A stretch of DNA of 64,000 nucleotides from assembly GCF_964340395.1 (NCBI RefSeq), contig NC_135562.1, positions 15,885,296-15,949,295 of the forward strand, given 5' to 3'. This document shows positions 35,205-48,973 of this stretch, one piece after another (the stretch's first letter is position 1; each line of letters begins with the position of its first letter). A program made the translations under genes and the position numbers. The stretch is from Glandiceps talaboti. Its lineage: Eukaryota > Hemichordata > Enteropneusta > Spengelidae. The notes under the pieces were generated by a model. It ran no database searches, was not told the origin of the DNA, and saw only the letters and a list, made by a program, of their open reading frames with translations.

Positions 35205-36263
35205 AGTTCTCACTTGTACTTCGTTTACTTCCAAAATTTGTAATTCTATTTTAGAGATGTCATGTGTCTCCGAAAATGAATTAGTCCTTGTGTCATAATA
35301 ATTTGCACAACACTCCATCTATTATCAATCTTTAATTTTTTTAAATGAGAATTTCTTTTTTAAATATCACCAATATTATTGCCATGGTAACCACAAATCT
35401 TCAAATTCTAATGAAGTTGTTTCTGTGTCATAGATAATCTAGCCACACAACTTTCAAAAAAGAATAATTTCATAACCTTTTAAGATGTCTTGTCAAATTT
35501 GTAATTGGTGGACAATCAGTGGATTGTTCTGATTTCTATTTTCGAGAAAACACATACATGTACCTGTATATCCTCATGATATAGAGAAGGTAGACTTGAC
35601 TGTAATGTGTTGTTGGTAAATATACAATGTACAGCTAAAATGAAAAAAAAAAAAATTCAAATAAAAATGAAAATCCACCATAATAATTATATAATATAAT
35701 ATGTAATTGCTACTGTAAATAATGAAAAAAGAGCTAATTTTCTCAAGAAATGTTCACAGAATAAATAAAAACGAGAACATTAAAAAAAAATATGGAGGTA
35801 AATACAATATCACACATGCACAAGAATATACCAACCATGCAAATATTGTGTGCATACATTCACATGTTATAACTGCAAATTCTATTTTATGATCAGGAGT
35901 TTGTCTTGATTATACAACAATGATAATACAACTGAAAGTTAAATTCAAACTTGCACAACTCACATTTGTATTGTAAACAGTATGAATGGAAAGTTGGACA
36001 ATTTTTTTTCATATTTAATAAATTCATTTGAGATGAATTTCTGAGGAATCATGTAGTTTTCTTTTATTTACCAAACAAATTATGTAAATGTAACTATAAA
36101 AAAATTTCATATGATACAGCTTGATTTATCAAGAAGTTGCTCACTTTTATTGGTGTATGTTGACTAAAATATTACTCACCTGGCCTTTAGTTTTAAGTTA
36201 CATATGACTTCACTTTGATTATCTATTTTTGCCCTAACAAGCTAAGTTGCCTATTCTTCATAG
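35205..36263. other. No gene recognised
   Basis: AT-rich stretch with A and T runs, closely repeated in unit B (47914-48973). No exon or repeat with clear ends. Confidence 0.5.
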
Positions 36264-36719
36264 TGTGAAACCTTAAACGACTTCAGCAGCTTTAACTGGA
36301 CAAATGCATTGTTGCTCAGCTCTACCAATGACTCACAGCAGACTTGTGATGGAGGCTGGGTTAATTGGGAGGGTAAGAAGTGATTGAATAATATACATGT
36401 GATTAGCTTGTACTTTCATTCTTCTCTACATGACACTTCAAATTTTGCAGGGGTACAGTCAAAGTACAACCTCCACTTGCAGTCACAGCTAACATCCAGG
36501 CTACATAAGAAGATTGGTGAATATACTAGTAACAGTAACAGACACACAACTGCACCACAAGTGATAACATCACACCATTGTACAGAACAGTGGCAAAATC
36601 AATCAATTACAGAATCATTAAGAACAAAATATGTGAGAGCCATCATAGATGATTTGAATTGCTCAGTCTATACTTTCTTTGCAGAAAGGACATGCCATTT
36701 TACTAGCTATACCTACTAA
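36264..36719 (+). CDS. Possible two-exon gene fragment of unknown function (unit A)
   Basis: Exon 36264-36372 (after TATTCTTCATAG, ending GAGG before GTAAGAAG) joins 36451-36719 (after AATTTTGCAG) across a 78-bp intron. It encodes CETLNDFSSFNWTN...TCDGGWVNWEGVQSKYNLHL and ends HFTSYTY-stop. The unit B counterpart has indels of 18 and 33 nt in the first exon, both multiples of three, and the same splice sites and stop. That suggests real coding sequence. Cys and N-x-T motifs would suit a secreted protein, but no signal peptide or start is visible and no family is recognised. Upstream exons would be needed. Confidence 0.35.
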
Positions 36720-37664
36720 ATTTGTATATATGAAATATAAATCACATCTCAGCTTCTTCCCTGACCTTTCTTTATCTTTGACAATTATAATTAATAAATG
36801 TTGATGCTGAAGTATTTCCTCTATCTTTAAAGATTTCTTTCAATACGTGCTTACCTGACAAAACAATGTTGAACTTGAAGCATGTCAACAATATTAAAAC
36901 AGTTATAGCCTGTACAATGGAAGTGGTTGATACATGTACTTCTATGCCTGTACTAATACTTTCCTAGCACAAACACGGCATTTAAAAAAAAAAGAGTTCC
37001 ATGAAATTCATATGACATTGTCCTCGCTCAGCATACCATAAATCGAAACCACAATACAGTGTCACTGGCACCATATGTTAGGAAGAGGCGCCAAATTTGG
37101 AGATGTTGTCAGTCGATGTACTGTGTAACGATAATGTGTAGTGGCGATACGAAAACCATCCATACAAACGTAACATCACACATTACGGGGTGGGGGGGGG
37201 ACTTAAATAACAGAAAAAATACTCAAGACATATATATAACACCACAAAATATGATGATAAAATCACAAGGAACACATCTAGATCGGTTTCAATAACTTTA
37301 AAATTGATTATCACGTCAAAAATTGACGAAAAATTACATTTCAGGGTCACAATGCTAACTTACTGAGTCGTGTTGTAATTGTAAACAGCGAGTTCAAGAC
37401 GACACCAACCAAGTTCTTTGTTGTACTGTCAAACATTGCGCGGCGGAATCGCGTTTATCATCTTGTCGGAGTAAGATAGGAATATGGATTACTAAAATAA
37501 ATTGTTGAATCAATAACTTATAGCGTTTTAAATACAATTTTCGGCAATTATAGTGCATGATGCCACTGATGACGACGGCAGCCATGTTGGTTTTGACGGA
37601 GTGAGATTTGTTTGATTGTTTGAAATTATTTCCTCCACCTAAGTTGCCACACAGGTCGTATGCA
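36720..37664. other. No gene recognised
   Basis: AT-rich tail of unit A with a G run near 37192. Matched by 49415-50379 in unit B. No supported exon. Confidence 0.5.
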
Positions 37665-38580
37665 AAACGACAGGCATTTGTTTCCCGGGCTATGTCTCAG
37701 AATACTAGTATTTCTATCTATGTCAACAAAACATTTGTCGAAAGACCAACGTTGGTGGAGGGTCTATGATAAGTTGGCTGATTGAAAATGAACAATATTA
37801 ATCTAATGGCTATGGTGGTTTTTGAAACCAACAACTGCATAGAGTGTTTACTTTTTTACTTCTCGTCTATGTCAGAAAATTAGATGTCATTCAATAAAAT
37901 AAATTTTGATGGTCAACACCCCTGGAAAATGACCCAAATAAAGTGTACGAACCCTGGCCCAGACAGCCGGTCACAAATGAATCTACCCTGCGCGAGCTTA
38001 TGGGCTTTGCCTAGTTATGATAGTATTGACGTATTTAGCAAACTATATATGAAACGAGTAAATTACACTTGTTTCTGTGATCGCACAGGTTCACTCACTC
38101 ACTCACTCACCGCCAAAGAAGACACAAGGTACGAAAGGCAGCCGCCATTACCGTACATAAACAGGAACTTTCAACTGGCCGTTGTACTAAAAAAATTATC
38201 TGCTCCAATTCTCCTACATGGCATCAGAAATCGGTTGATATCTTTGGTAGGTATGGTCCCATTGTAACAACGACACGAATTAACGGAAGATTATTAAATT
38301 TGGGAACTAAGAAGTGATGGAAGGTAAAATCTTCGAAATGTTTGCCCAATACAACGGCCGGTTGAAAGTTCATGTTTAAGTGTGGTGATGGAGGCTGCCT
38401 TTCATACCTTGTGTCTTCTTTCGCGGTGAGTAAACCTGCGCGATCACAGAAACAAGTGTATTTTACCCTTTCATATATAGTTCGCTGAATACGTCATTAT
38501 TTAAGATATTATCGACATTTTATTGTATTCTGATAGAAATATTCTGAGACATAACTCGGGAAACAAATGCCTGTGTGCGA
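37665..38580. repeat. Imperfect inverted repeat spanning the A/B junction
   Basis: Left arm 37665-38190 and right arm 38347-38580 are complementary. Matching landmarks are GGCATTTGTTTCCCG...GTCTCAGAATA, GACGTATTTAGC...CTATATATGAAA, and TTGTTTCTGTGATCGC...GAAAGAAGACACAAGGTA. The left arm carries about 300 bp of extra sequence. The junction between units A and B (about 38046) falls inside this palindrome. Confidence 0.8.
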
Positions 38581-38993
38581 AACACATTACAGTTAGCTGT
38601 GGATGGTAAAAGTTATTATGCTACAGTTTGCTGTGGATGGTAAAACTGATTATGGTGTTGTTGATGACGTCACTTTAAACAGAAGTTTTTACCAACCCAG
38701 ATTTCAACTTTTCCCGCCATGATATATACGTAATAAGGTATCCGTGCTATTGTTGACTATATAGTTTCGATGTCACAGATAACTTGTTAATCAGGTTTCC
38801 TTAGAGTGTGCAGTTTTCTTCTTTGGTTGTGTAGCTGATGGTACTTTCAATTTAATGAGAGAAAAATAAATAAATGACATTAAACATACTATTATATACA
38901 TTACAAAATTTACGGTTTTCAATTCATGTCTTACAGCATTCTAAGATGCTCTAATATTTACATGTGTATGTGTGTGTGTGTGCATACATGAAT

Positions 38994-39100
<107 letters not shown>

Positions 39101-39629
39101 AGATTCCACGAGTACGTTCATTTGATGAGCGCCCTCTGCAAGGTCATTTAAGGTCATTCAAGTGTTGACTAACCGGTGACCTCAACCGTACCGTGTGTGT
39201 GTGACATAATCGAAGTGGTGTATATCTCTAAACCCAGGAGACTGTATTTCACCCATCATTTTATAATCAGGGGTGTTTTAAGGTCAGTCTAAATCATACT
39301 GCCATCGGCGCTTCATTAATTTACTTTAAATTTGACCAGTCACATGCTTCACATAACTGTTGTTTTCTTAGTCCAAACAGCCATCGAAGAAACGTTTCGC
39401 GTCCCTATGCGTAGAACTTGATATTGAACTTGAAGCGATCGCAAAATTCAATATTGTATTGGTGATATAGTGAGAAAGATGGCCCAGTAGTAGTGGAATA
39501 TTTTAGAACGTGATATCAATCGTGTGTTAATGGCGTACAAACTACAATGAAAATATCACAATTGCACGGATTAGATAGACGTCACTTCCGGGTTTAATTT
39601 TGTTGAACGTGTTCAAAAGTTCATGAACA

Positions 39630-40110
39630 AGAGACGGTAATGGATACATATGTACCCTGGTGGACAAAAATTACAACCACAAACTCTACAAAAATCCCAA
39701 AAATAAGAGTCAAAAGTGTACACTTTAATCAGAAACTTGGGGTCAAAAGTCTACACTGTAGCCAGAAAAAGGGGTCATGAATTGTGAACACTTTTGATAC
39801 ACTTAATAGCTTTCACATTACACGTACATGCATCAGTCACTGCTAGTTCATTGGCTGCCTAGGCATGGGGCCGGGGAAAGGGGCGCCTACTTCCAATAAA
39901 GATGACTGAAAACAACCCGTGGAAACAACCTTGTTCAAAATATGGGGTCAAACGTCGTACGTGCAATCAAAGAGGTGGGTCAAACCTCTACATAATTCTT
40001 TAAAAATCAAGACTCAAAAGTCTGCATGAGTCGAAAGGGGGGGGGGGGGTTCCAAAATCACGGTACATACGTATATACCCTTTCTATAGGAGTACCTCCT
40101 CCCCCCCGGG
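39630..40110 (+). repeat. Dispersed repeat R1, unit B
   Basis: Counterpart of 1799-2240. Here the TSD-flanked MITE of unit A (1470-1795) is absent and the sequence reads through GAGACGGTAATGG. Confidence 0.7.
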
Positions 40111-40389
40111 TTATGGCAATACATATGGATGATATCGATCACTGATTAACATGATCAATGTCTAGTTATTGGCATTTCAACAATTTGCAGTGAATATGTT
40201 GTGGTTGTCAAAATGAAAAATGATCCTCCTGTCCTCCATTTAGGCTGGAGTCAGACAGACAGACAGACTAGACACACATAGAGAGACTAGAGAGCGATAT
40301 CCATACAGACAGACAGACAGACAGACAGACAGAGGAAGGCATACACAAATACATTCACCCAACTCATCACTGAATATAGGTTTTAGAAG

Positions 40390-40580
40390 AATTTTTTTAT
40401 TTACTCGGTAAACGATCGCCCCTGAGGTTTAATTTGGTTCAAAACATGAACAAAATTGTTCACCCTTCCATTTCAGACCATCAGAATTTTCATGCCCCCT
40501 TTGAACCCTCATTTTTTTTCGTGTCCCCCCAATTTCTCCCAGCCCCACCCACCCTGTTGTAAATTCTGACACCAGCCTTA
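40390..40580 (+). repeat. Dispersed repeat R2, unit B
   Basis: Follows a (CAGA)n tract, as in units A and C. Same family as 9006-9215. Confidence 0.7.
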
Positions 40581-40792
40581 CAACTGTAACAGTTTTAACA
40601 AAACCAAGACTTAAACTTGTCACTACACCACCTATGGATAATATTGACCACTAATCAACCGACACAAAATTTCTTGTTGAAAGTAACTGACCAATTTTAG
40701 TGAATACATCTTTGGTTACTTGATGAAAAAAAAAATATCCCAGTTGCAGCTAGTGCAGCTTTAAGATACAGAAATACACAAAATCATTAAAT

Positions 40793-40800
40793 ATGCAAAT
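40793..40800 (+). promoter_or_regulatory. Octamer-like ATGCAAAT upstream of copy B
   Basis: Perfect octamer 139 bp before the copy B start codon, in the same context as in copies A and C. Confidence 0.25.
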
Positions 40801-40931
40801 AGTCCATCAAGAGAAAAAGCTAGAGCAACAAGCTTTATAGGTACCCATCCCCATTGTAAACCCAAATAACAAACTTACACTATGATAATGAAGTTTCATT
40901 TCTTTGTCGAGTAGACACTCTGGGTAATAAT

Positions 40932-41060
40932 ATGGCATATACACCTCAGTATGACATCTGTATCGTTGGTGCTGGAATGATTGGATCTGCAGCAGCTCGT
41001 CATGTAACACTGATAGCGCCAAATTTAAAAGTCTGTCTCATTGGACCAAAAGAACCAAAG
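40932..41060 (+). CDS. Copy B exon 1
   Basis: 43 codons, protein identical to copy A. One silent change (CTC for CTT). Donor GTAATC. Confidence 0.92.
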
Positions 41061-44000
41061 GTAATCTTAGCAGATGTGTAGAGGAGTGTTTCAAGTCTGT
41101 ATGTAAGCATGTATATTGTGTGTTTACTTTCTTTTTTCGTAATGTGTTATGTGTAACAACAGCACAAGCACCATATATAGCACCATGTGTGTAAAATGTG
41201 CGATATATCACCTAACTGTCATAACTATGATTGAAGTGGCCACATGGATGAGTATTTGGGTATTGATTTTGGATTTTTCATTTATACAACAATTTTATCA
41301 TCGCGCGAAAAATCAACGAGTCTATGTTTGTAACTCTATATATTGCAAAAGGCTTAAGAATGTGTAAAAAATTGTTATTGTACATACAATAAAAAACATA
41401 TTTACCAGTCTTTTGTAGTTCATTAAGTAGACTTGGCATAGGTTATTATTTTCATTAATCAACAAATAGTTATTACTATGATACAATAGATGTACTGAGC
41501 ATTACATTTTTAGTCCCCCTACTAGTACTATTATAATGGGCCAATATTACAATAGTCTTGGTCCATTGGTCTGTGTGTTCATAATATGTGTGTTCACTGA
41601 CCCTACGAACCATGACTACACTCTTAGGAACTGCCACATGCCAGGATATTTTGCCAACACAACATTGTTGGGGAGGCATGTATATAAACATTCAAACAAC
41701 GTATGCAAATAGGCCAAAATAAGACCACGCCCATAAAAACAGTCAAATGATAATGTATATTGCAAAAATAAAAACTGATGGGTAGGCAATTGAATAAACA
41801 TTCATAACGTATGGAAATATACCTAGCAACAAGACCATGCCCATAGCAACAGCCAAACAATGTGTATTGCAAAGATGAAAAGCTGGAGTTGTAGGCATTT
41901 GAATAACATTTGAGAAATGGTCCCATGTTTGCTTACCAACAATACGACCATGCCCATAGCAACAACCAAATAGTTATGTGTATTGCAAAAATTTAGCAAA
42001 AAAAAATTGCATGACAATATAAAGTACAATAATATGACAGCACCCCATGATGCTCAAGTGTAGGTGTGGCGTACTAGGGGTATTTGCACAAGAGCTTGCA
42101 GTATTCTCTGCACCTGTACTTTCATGAGCATAGCGAGTGAAAGTGTAGCAGGAAGCACTGCACGCATGAGAGCAAATACCCCTGAGTACCCACACTAGAA
42201 CTCACGTGGCATTGGGTTCTGTTATTATTACATATGTTTATCTGAAACAGCAAATTTCCAGAAACAATCGTACAGCGCGATCAATTGATTTTGTGTGTAG
42301 CCAAGTATTGCGTCCTCATTTGTATATCACTTGCATACAGGTATGCAATGATGTTTTCGGTATTGCACTGCACTGCTGCAGTGAAAATACCATTAGTATG
42401 CGCACACACCGGTGCAAGTAATCTCTGGTGCATAATTATGTAATTATTTGTTTCGACATTTTACAGGACAGAACAACATGTAGTCATGGGATATTTGGAT
42501 CTTACTACGATGAAGGTAGATTAGTTTCAACACTGACATCAAACAGTGAACCAATCAGGAGTGAATTTGCACGAAGATCCATTGCAAGATACAGAGACAT
42601 AGAACAGAGAACAGGTAGGTGGGCATTGATTCATTAAGACTCATTCCCCCAGTGGTCATTGGGAATCATCTGTGTGTACCTTGCACCAACTGATTTCAAC
42701 CACACCTAGCATAAAGGTATATATATATGCATGTCTCTTTTGTTTTTGGTATTACATTTCAGTGCTCAAACTAGTTTAAATGTTTGAATTCATGATTAGT
42801 TTTGCCAATTGTTGTAATCATGCTGCAGTTGAGGTATAATTATATTATTCCCTAGTATGTTTCATCATTCAGCTGGAAAATACTTATGACCTAATGGTGA
42901 GTCATTGCTTGTCTAGTGGCTTGTAGTAGCAAGGCCTCTTACGTCACTCATTTTCATTGGCTGGGCAAAGACAAATAGTGGGGAATAACAATATTGTTCC
43001 AACTTTGTACCAATACAAAGTATCAAGACAAAGAGATAAGGGTACCAATTATATCAATACTAGAAGTTGACCCATAGATCTTTGTAGGAAATCCCCAAAA
43101 TGGCCGAACACATGTGAAGTGCAGTAGAGAACTTAAGAAGATTTCATAAGTTAAGAAAGTAGGCTACTTTATCATCCAAAATCGTATTTTGACAGCAGTA
43201 GTAGTCAATACTAGAGTACTGAAGACATAAATAACCCTAACGAGGCTTTTTCTCACAGCAAGTTTTATCCACAGCAAGTGAAGTCCATGAAAGATATAGT
43301 TTGAGCATGGCTTGATATAGTATGTATCTTTCTGTTTTCATATACTTAATAGGTGTCAAGTTCTATAATGCAGTTGGTCATGTGATGATGTGCAAACATG
43401 GACGTCCATACATCGAAAAGATCAAGAAAATTACCAGAACTATGAACGTCAAGACACAAGAGTTGGATTATTCAAGTCTTTCAATAAAATACCCATATCT
43501 ATCATGCCAACTACATGATGAAGGTATACTTCAGAGTGTAGGTGCTGGTTACATAAATCCGAGATCACAACTTAGAGCACAACAGACTGCTGCATATCTA
43601 CAGGGGTGTGACATCATTGATGATGTAGTCGACCAGGTGACTGAAACTAACCAATCAGAAAGTTCCAGATGCATGAAAGTGACAACAGCCAAAGGTCAAG
43701 TCATCTTTGCCAGGAGAGTGCTTCTAACAACTGGAGCTTTCACAGGATTCAGAGATCTCCTTCCTCAGGGAAAAGAATTGGATGTAGAGTTATCAGGAGC
43801 AACATTGTTATTTGCTGAAGTGAGTTATGAAGATGCAGTTAAACTGAGAGATATGCCGTGTTTCACATATAAAGGAAATAACACTGGAAATACATTTGAT
43901 TATTACATAATGCCACCTATTAAGTATCCAAATGGTAAGCTATATTTTATTCATAAACTTCGTCATTATGTAGTTTTATGAATTATTGGCAGATTGATGA

Positions 44001-45906
44001 TTATTTCAATGATACTAACTTTTACCTTTTAAATTAGCAGTGAAAATATGTAAATGATTTAATAAGGAACATTCTAAGAGGTACTTGTGTACATTTTGAA
44101 TTAGCTGTTGGAATATATATAATTTGGTAGGAAGGTGGACAGTTGCAATTGTCTGAGGCCTACAGGCTGCAGACATTATCGGCTCTAGATCTCTAGTGAG
44201 TACTGTTGATTTTTAGTATCCAGAATATAATTTTCAATATCATAAACATCTATGGCTGCATTCATCTTTCTATTGTAGGCAAGTACTACTTGAAGATAGG
44301 ACATCGTCTACACAGGACAATATTACACACAGCTACAGACGTATCTGAATGGTTTAAGAGCGAGGGAAATAAGTCTGTTTATGACATTGCTACAAAACAA
44401 TTATTTAGTCATGTAAAAGGTAAGCATCATACTTGATTTTTTCTACTCCGTCTCAAGCGATGATTTATTTTAGTTATGTTAATCCTGCACAGGCACATTT
44501 TCTTCATCAAGTAACCAAAGATATATTCACTAAAATTAATGAATACGTATAAAAAAGCATTGTATCTGTCAAATATGTTAACTACTGGTCAGTATTATAT
44601 ATAGATGGTTTAGTGACAAGTTTAAATCTTGAGCTACAGCTTGGTTTTGAATTTGTCACCATGTTAAAACTGCTCTAGTTTGTAATTGGAGTACCTTGTT
44701 GATCAGATAGCCACAATCTATGAACTGCAAATTGTTAAAATACTCAAAACTGGACAGTGTAAATGTTAATCGGTGGTCGCCCTTATACATAAATAGTGCA
44801 GTAACAGGTTGAAATCATGTATGATCACCATTAAATGAGGGTGCTGATTGTTTGGCCCAAAATCAATTTGATTTGAACTATTTGCACCAGATGAGGTATA
44901 TATTCACTCACACGTGGTTCAATGCTATCAGGGTGTACGATATTACATTTTCAACACAATGGTCAAGTTGCAGCTAGTGCAGCTTGAAGATTTTACTATT
45001 CAATATGAAATGGAGAAAATAATATTATACAAATTTTTTTTCGAACCTTGGTTTGCATAAGACATAAACAAAATTGTGTGATTCCGATTACATTCAATTT
45101 TAAAATAGGCGGGGTAGGTAGATTTTTTATTTTATTTTTATATTTTCTTTTCATGAGTTGAGTGTCTAGTTCAGGTTTTCCATTGTTTTTCGAAATGGTC
45201 TCTGTGCTGTTTATTTCTTGCTATCAGATGTACAGCCATTACATATTGGAAGAATAGTTTTATATTGTATTTTTAAGTTGATGTCAGTTTCTGCATCCAC
45301 TATTTCTTGCAGAACTTCATGATTTTCGTGATTTTATTATTATTTTTCTCAACAAAAGTTTAGAGTTGGCGTGAAAAACTAGGTGGGGTCGGGGTAACAG
45401 GAACCAAACAACTTTTTTTATTTGGCCTAATTGTGTCTATTTAAATAAATACATCGTAAATCTTTGTGATTGAGAGAAGAGACACAGGTGTAGCAACATC
45501 ATTTAGGGAGCAACCTTGATTGGTTCTTTTACCTTACAATAAACAAACTATACAATAACAATATAACAAAAAATAACAGTACACTGACAAACATAAAAGG
45601 CATCATGACAAATAATTTCAATAACAATAAGATGTTTATCTTTTACAAGGTGTAACGGCAATATCTACCCATGGAGAAGGTTGTGTGACAACGGTTACCC
45701 CAACAGGACAACCTTACTGCGATATGGTCACACCAACGCTGGGCATAACTATCGGTGGAAACGGAGTTGCAGCAAGGAGTGGTGACGAATTTGGTAGAAT
45801 GGGAGCCAGAATGATTGTTGCTGGTTGCTGGGATCATGATCTACCTAGAGACAATTTCAGAGTTAGATTTAAAACGAAATCAACAATTTTAACATCTAAA
45901 CTATAG
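40932..45906 (+). CDS. Peroxisomal FAD-dependent oxidoreductase (sarcosine oxidase-like), copy B
   Basis: Exons 40932-41060, 42467-42614, 43353-43934, 44279-44419 and 45650-45906 encode 418 residues with the same phases as copies A and C and a C-terminal SKL. With no large insertions, its introns are 1.4 kb, 0.7 kb, 0.3 kb and 1.2 kb, and it probably reflects the ancestral gene layout. It differs from copy C at five residues (position 31, Ala for Glu at 99, Glu for Asp in the SESS loop, Tyr for His before EDAV, Thr for Lys at 336). Role and location are as inferred for copy A: flavin-dependent amine oxidation in peroxisomes, substrate unknown. All FAD-contact glycines and Cys345 are kept. Confidence 0.93.
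41061..42466. other. Intron 1 of copy B: repeats
   Basis: Contains about four 108-bp tandem units (41690-41995) and an inverted-repeat element (42058-42196). The short frame at 41149-41367 is kept in copy C but has no motif and probably only reflects recent duplication. Confidence 0.6.
42058..42196. mobile_element. Imperfect inverted-repeat element in intron 1 (copy B)
   Basis: Arms share TGTGG.GTACT and AGGGGTATTTGC, then GCAGT and TACACTTTC words around a centre with CATGAGCATAG. No target duplication defined. Present in copy C (57975-58113) and absent from copy A. Confidence 0.55.
42467..42614 (+). CDS. Copy B exon 2
   Basis: Identical to copy C at the nucleotide level. Carries the seven-residue B/C version of the loop (Tyr56, Leu62, Ser64, Ser68, Glu71, Ile82, Ala83). 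Confidence 0.92.
43353..43934 (+). CDS. Copy B exon 3
   Basis: Phase 1 to phase 1. It has three private amino acids relative to both other copies: Ala99, Glu in NQSESSRC, and Tyr in EVSYEDAV. Confidence 0.92.
44279..44419 (+). CDS. Copy B exon 4
   Basis: Protein identical to copies A and C. The acceptor follows TTTCTATTGTAG. Confidence 0.92.
45075..45425 (+). repeat. Dispersed repeat R3 in intron 4 of copy B
   Basis: Orthologous to 32575-32925 and 61010-61350, so an old insertion in the ancestral intron. Confidence 0.7.
45650..45906 (+). CDS. Copy B exon 5
   Basis: Begins VTAIS rather than VKAIS (AAG to ACG). The rest, including Cys345 and terminal SKL, is unchanged. Confidence 0.92.
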
Positions 45907-47029
45907 ATTTCAAACACCCAACACATAAACATTGTTTGTGGTATTCCAATACTTGTATAAAGAGAAACTGTGAATGTATCTCATGGACAAAGATCGGGAG
46001 TGTGTGAAGTCATATGATATACATTGTGCATTTTCTAATATAAAGAGTAGTAAAAACTTTCTAAGGGAACAAATGGTACCAACATTTTTATGATAGTAGT
46101 AATATTTCCTTGTAAAACTCCATGTGTAGACACTTTAATTCAACAAAGTGAGAATTCACTTAAAACAGAAGATTTTACAGAACAATCTTTTAACATTTGC
46201 AATAATTCAATTTAAAATTAAATTGTATTTTAGATGTTTGGGGGAAGGGTGCAAAATGTTTATGAAATATATAATTTTGACTCGTCAAATAGGTGGATTG
46301 GGATGGGGTATTTTTGTATTATTTTTGTTCTCAGACCCTGCTTAATTAAATTCTAATTCTTGTTCCCTTGTGAGTTTGAAAACAGTTGTCAGGTCATGGG
46401 ATCCATGGACCAGTTCGTAGGCTACACTCAGAAAAAAAAAGATACATGAAAATTAAACTGTTTCTAACTCGAAGATTTTTGCATTATCTCGCTAGCTATA
46501 TGGTTAAATAACTTGCAGTGACAACATTAATATTCATATGATGATGTTGACTAGATCAATAGTGTTATGAAATGTAGGACACCACTGTGAACTTTATTGA
46601 AAGATAAATTTGACTATTGAGTTTTGACTGCCATACATACATATGGAAGGATATTAAAATAACACTGTTGCATGCTCTGATTATTCCAATACTGTACAAC
46701 TGCCGACATTTGACCATAGACGAACAGAACCGGTTAACAACATGGAAAGTAAACAACTGAATTGGGTTAATAACGCTTGGCTCATCACGTTGGAACAAAA
46801 TAGATTTGTGTTACAAACCATGGTTTTGACAATAGCAGTTTTATGTGTTCGTGAAATGCCAGGGAAAATGGAAATGTTTGTGTGAAATGAGTTACCGTAT
46901 AAAGTGGCCATAAAACTGTTCTTAACAAATAATGGAATGTAAATTCAAGTCTCGGTTTTCGGTATAATTTAATTGTTTATGTAAGGTGACTGAGCACTTT
47001 ACTTGGCAAAAGAACAATGAAACTCCACA

Positions 47030-47061
<32 letters not shown>

Positions 47062-47149
47062 CATATATGTATGTGGAAATTGGTCTTTTGGAACGTCCTG
47101 ACGACTGTAAAATTGCAACATTTTGTAGTAATGAAAATATATAGTTTTA
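45907..47149. other. 3' flank of copy B, no further gene recognised
   Basis: Same content as 33403-34640, with a short (CATA)n tract at 47031-47057. No supported exon. Confidence 0.5.
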
Positions 47150-47770
47150 CAATATCTTACAGTCTACCAGCTGCACAGACCCAAGATATTAAGAGCATTT
47201 GCTTATAGTTGCAATAACAATCGATACTTGTCCATATGAAGATCTCTTGAAAATCTTTCAAAATTACATTTCGAACAGCATAATTTAATAAGAGGATACA
47301 AAGACGAGATTATTTTCATCTTAGTTACACTTCTTATGATATTGCTATACCAAGATAGTTTCACAATATCTTACAGTCTACCAGCTGCACAGACCCAAGA
47401 CCATTTGCTTATAGATGCATTAACAATCGATACTTGTCCATATGAAGATCTCTTGAAAATCTTTCAAAATTACATTTCGAACAGCATAATTTAATAAGAG
47501 GATACAAAGACGAGACTATTTTCATCTTAGTTACACTTCTTTATGATATTGCTATACCAAGATAGTTTCACAATATCTTACAGTCTACCAGCTGCACAGA
47601 CCCAAGACCATTTGCTTATAGTTGCAATAACAATCGATACTTGTCCATATGAAGATCTATTGAAAATCTTTCAAAATTACATTTAGCACAGCAGAATTTA
47701 ATAAGAGGAAATAAAGACGAGATTATTTTCATCTTAGTTACACTTCTTTATGATATCGTTATACCAAGAA
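47150..47770 (+). repeat. Tandem repeat of about 210 bp, three units (unit B)
   Basis: Units begin near 47160, 47374 and 47582, spaced 214 and 208 bp. Unit A has two, unit C one. Confidence 0.8.
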
Positions 47771-47913
47771 AAGTCGTTTCCATCAAACCAGTGTCACGCG
47801 TTCCATCTAGAAATATTGTTGTAAGAATAATTGGCAAACGTGGCCAATTATCAACTATGTCAGGAGCTTCACGTTTCACACTTCTTCGACCACCAGTAAG
47901 AACAGCAAAATGA
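47653..47913 (+). CDS. Possible terminal coding segment (unit B)
   Basis: 87-codon open stretch, counterpart of 34947-35204, ending at TGA 47911. It has FILVTLL where unit A has FLVTLL, an in-frame 3-nt difference. Function unknown. Confidence 0.25.
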   Translation, partial: RSIENLSKLHLAQQNLIRGNKDEIIFILVTLLYDIVIPRKVVSIKPVSRVPSRNIVVRIIGKRGQLSTMSGASRFTLLRPPVRTAK

Positions 47914-48973
47914 AGTTCTCACTTGTACTTCGTTTACTTCCAAAATTTGTACTTCTATTTTAGAGATGTCATGTGTCTCCGAAAATGAATTAGTCCTTGT
48001 GTCATAATAATTTGCACAACACTCCATCTATTATCAATCTTTAATTTTTTTAAATGAGAATTTCTTTTTTAAATATCACCAATATTATTGCCATGGTAAC
48101 CACAAATCTTCAAATTCTAATGAAGTTGTTTCTGTGTCATAGATAATCTAGCCACACAACTTTCAAAAAAGAATAATTTCATAACCTTTTAAGATGTCTT
48201 GTCAAATTTGTAATTGGTGGACAATCAGTGGATTGTTCTGATTTCTATTTTCGAGAAAACACATACATGTACCTGTATATCCTCATGATATAGAGAAGGT
48301 AGACTTGACTGTAATGTGTTGTTGGTAAATATACAATGTACAGCTAAAATGAAAAAAAAAAAAAATTCAAATAAAAATGAAAATCCACCATAATAATTAT
48401 ATAATATAATATGTAATTGCTACTGTAAATAATGAAAAAAGAGCTAATTTTCTTAAGAAATGTTCACAGAATAAATAAAAACGAGAACATTAAAAAAAAA
48501 TATGGAGGTAAATACAATATCACACATGCACAAGAATATACCAACCATGCAAATATTGTGTGCATACATTCACATGTTATAACTGCAAATTCTATTTTAT
48601 GATCAGGAGTTTATCTTGATTATACAACAATGATGTAACAACTGAAAGTTAGATTCAAACTTGCACAACTCACATTTGTATTGTAAACAGTATGAATGGA
48701 AAGTTGGACATTTTTTTTTCATATTTTGATAAATTCATTTGAGATGAATTTCTGAGGAATCATGTAGTTTTCTTTTATTCACCAAAACAATTATGTAAAT
48801 GTAACTATAAAAAATTTAATATGATACAGCTTGATTTATCAAGAAGTTGCTCACTTTTATTGGTGTATATTGACTAAAAGATTACTCACCTGGCCTTTAG
48901 TTTTAAGTTACATATGACTTCACTTTGATTATCTATTTTTGCCCTAACAAGCTAAGTTGCCTATTCTTCATAG
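47914..48973. other. No gene recognised
   Basis: Counterpart of 35205-36263, nearly unchanged. No coding or repeat feature with defined ends. Confidence 0.5.

Noticed and set aside
41149-41367. 72-codon frame in intron 1, kept in copy C
   Set aside because: No motif. Conservation is expected from recent duplication and it is absent from copy A.
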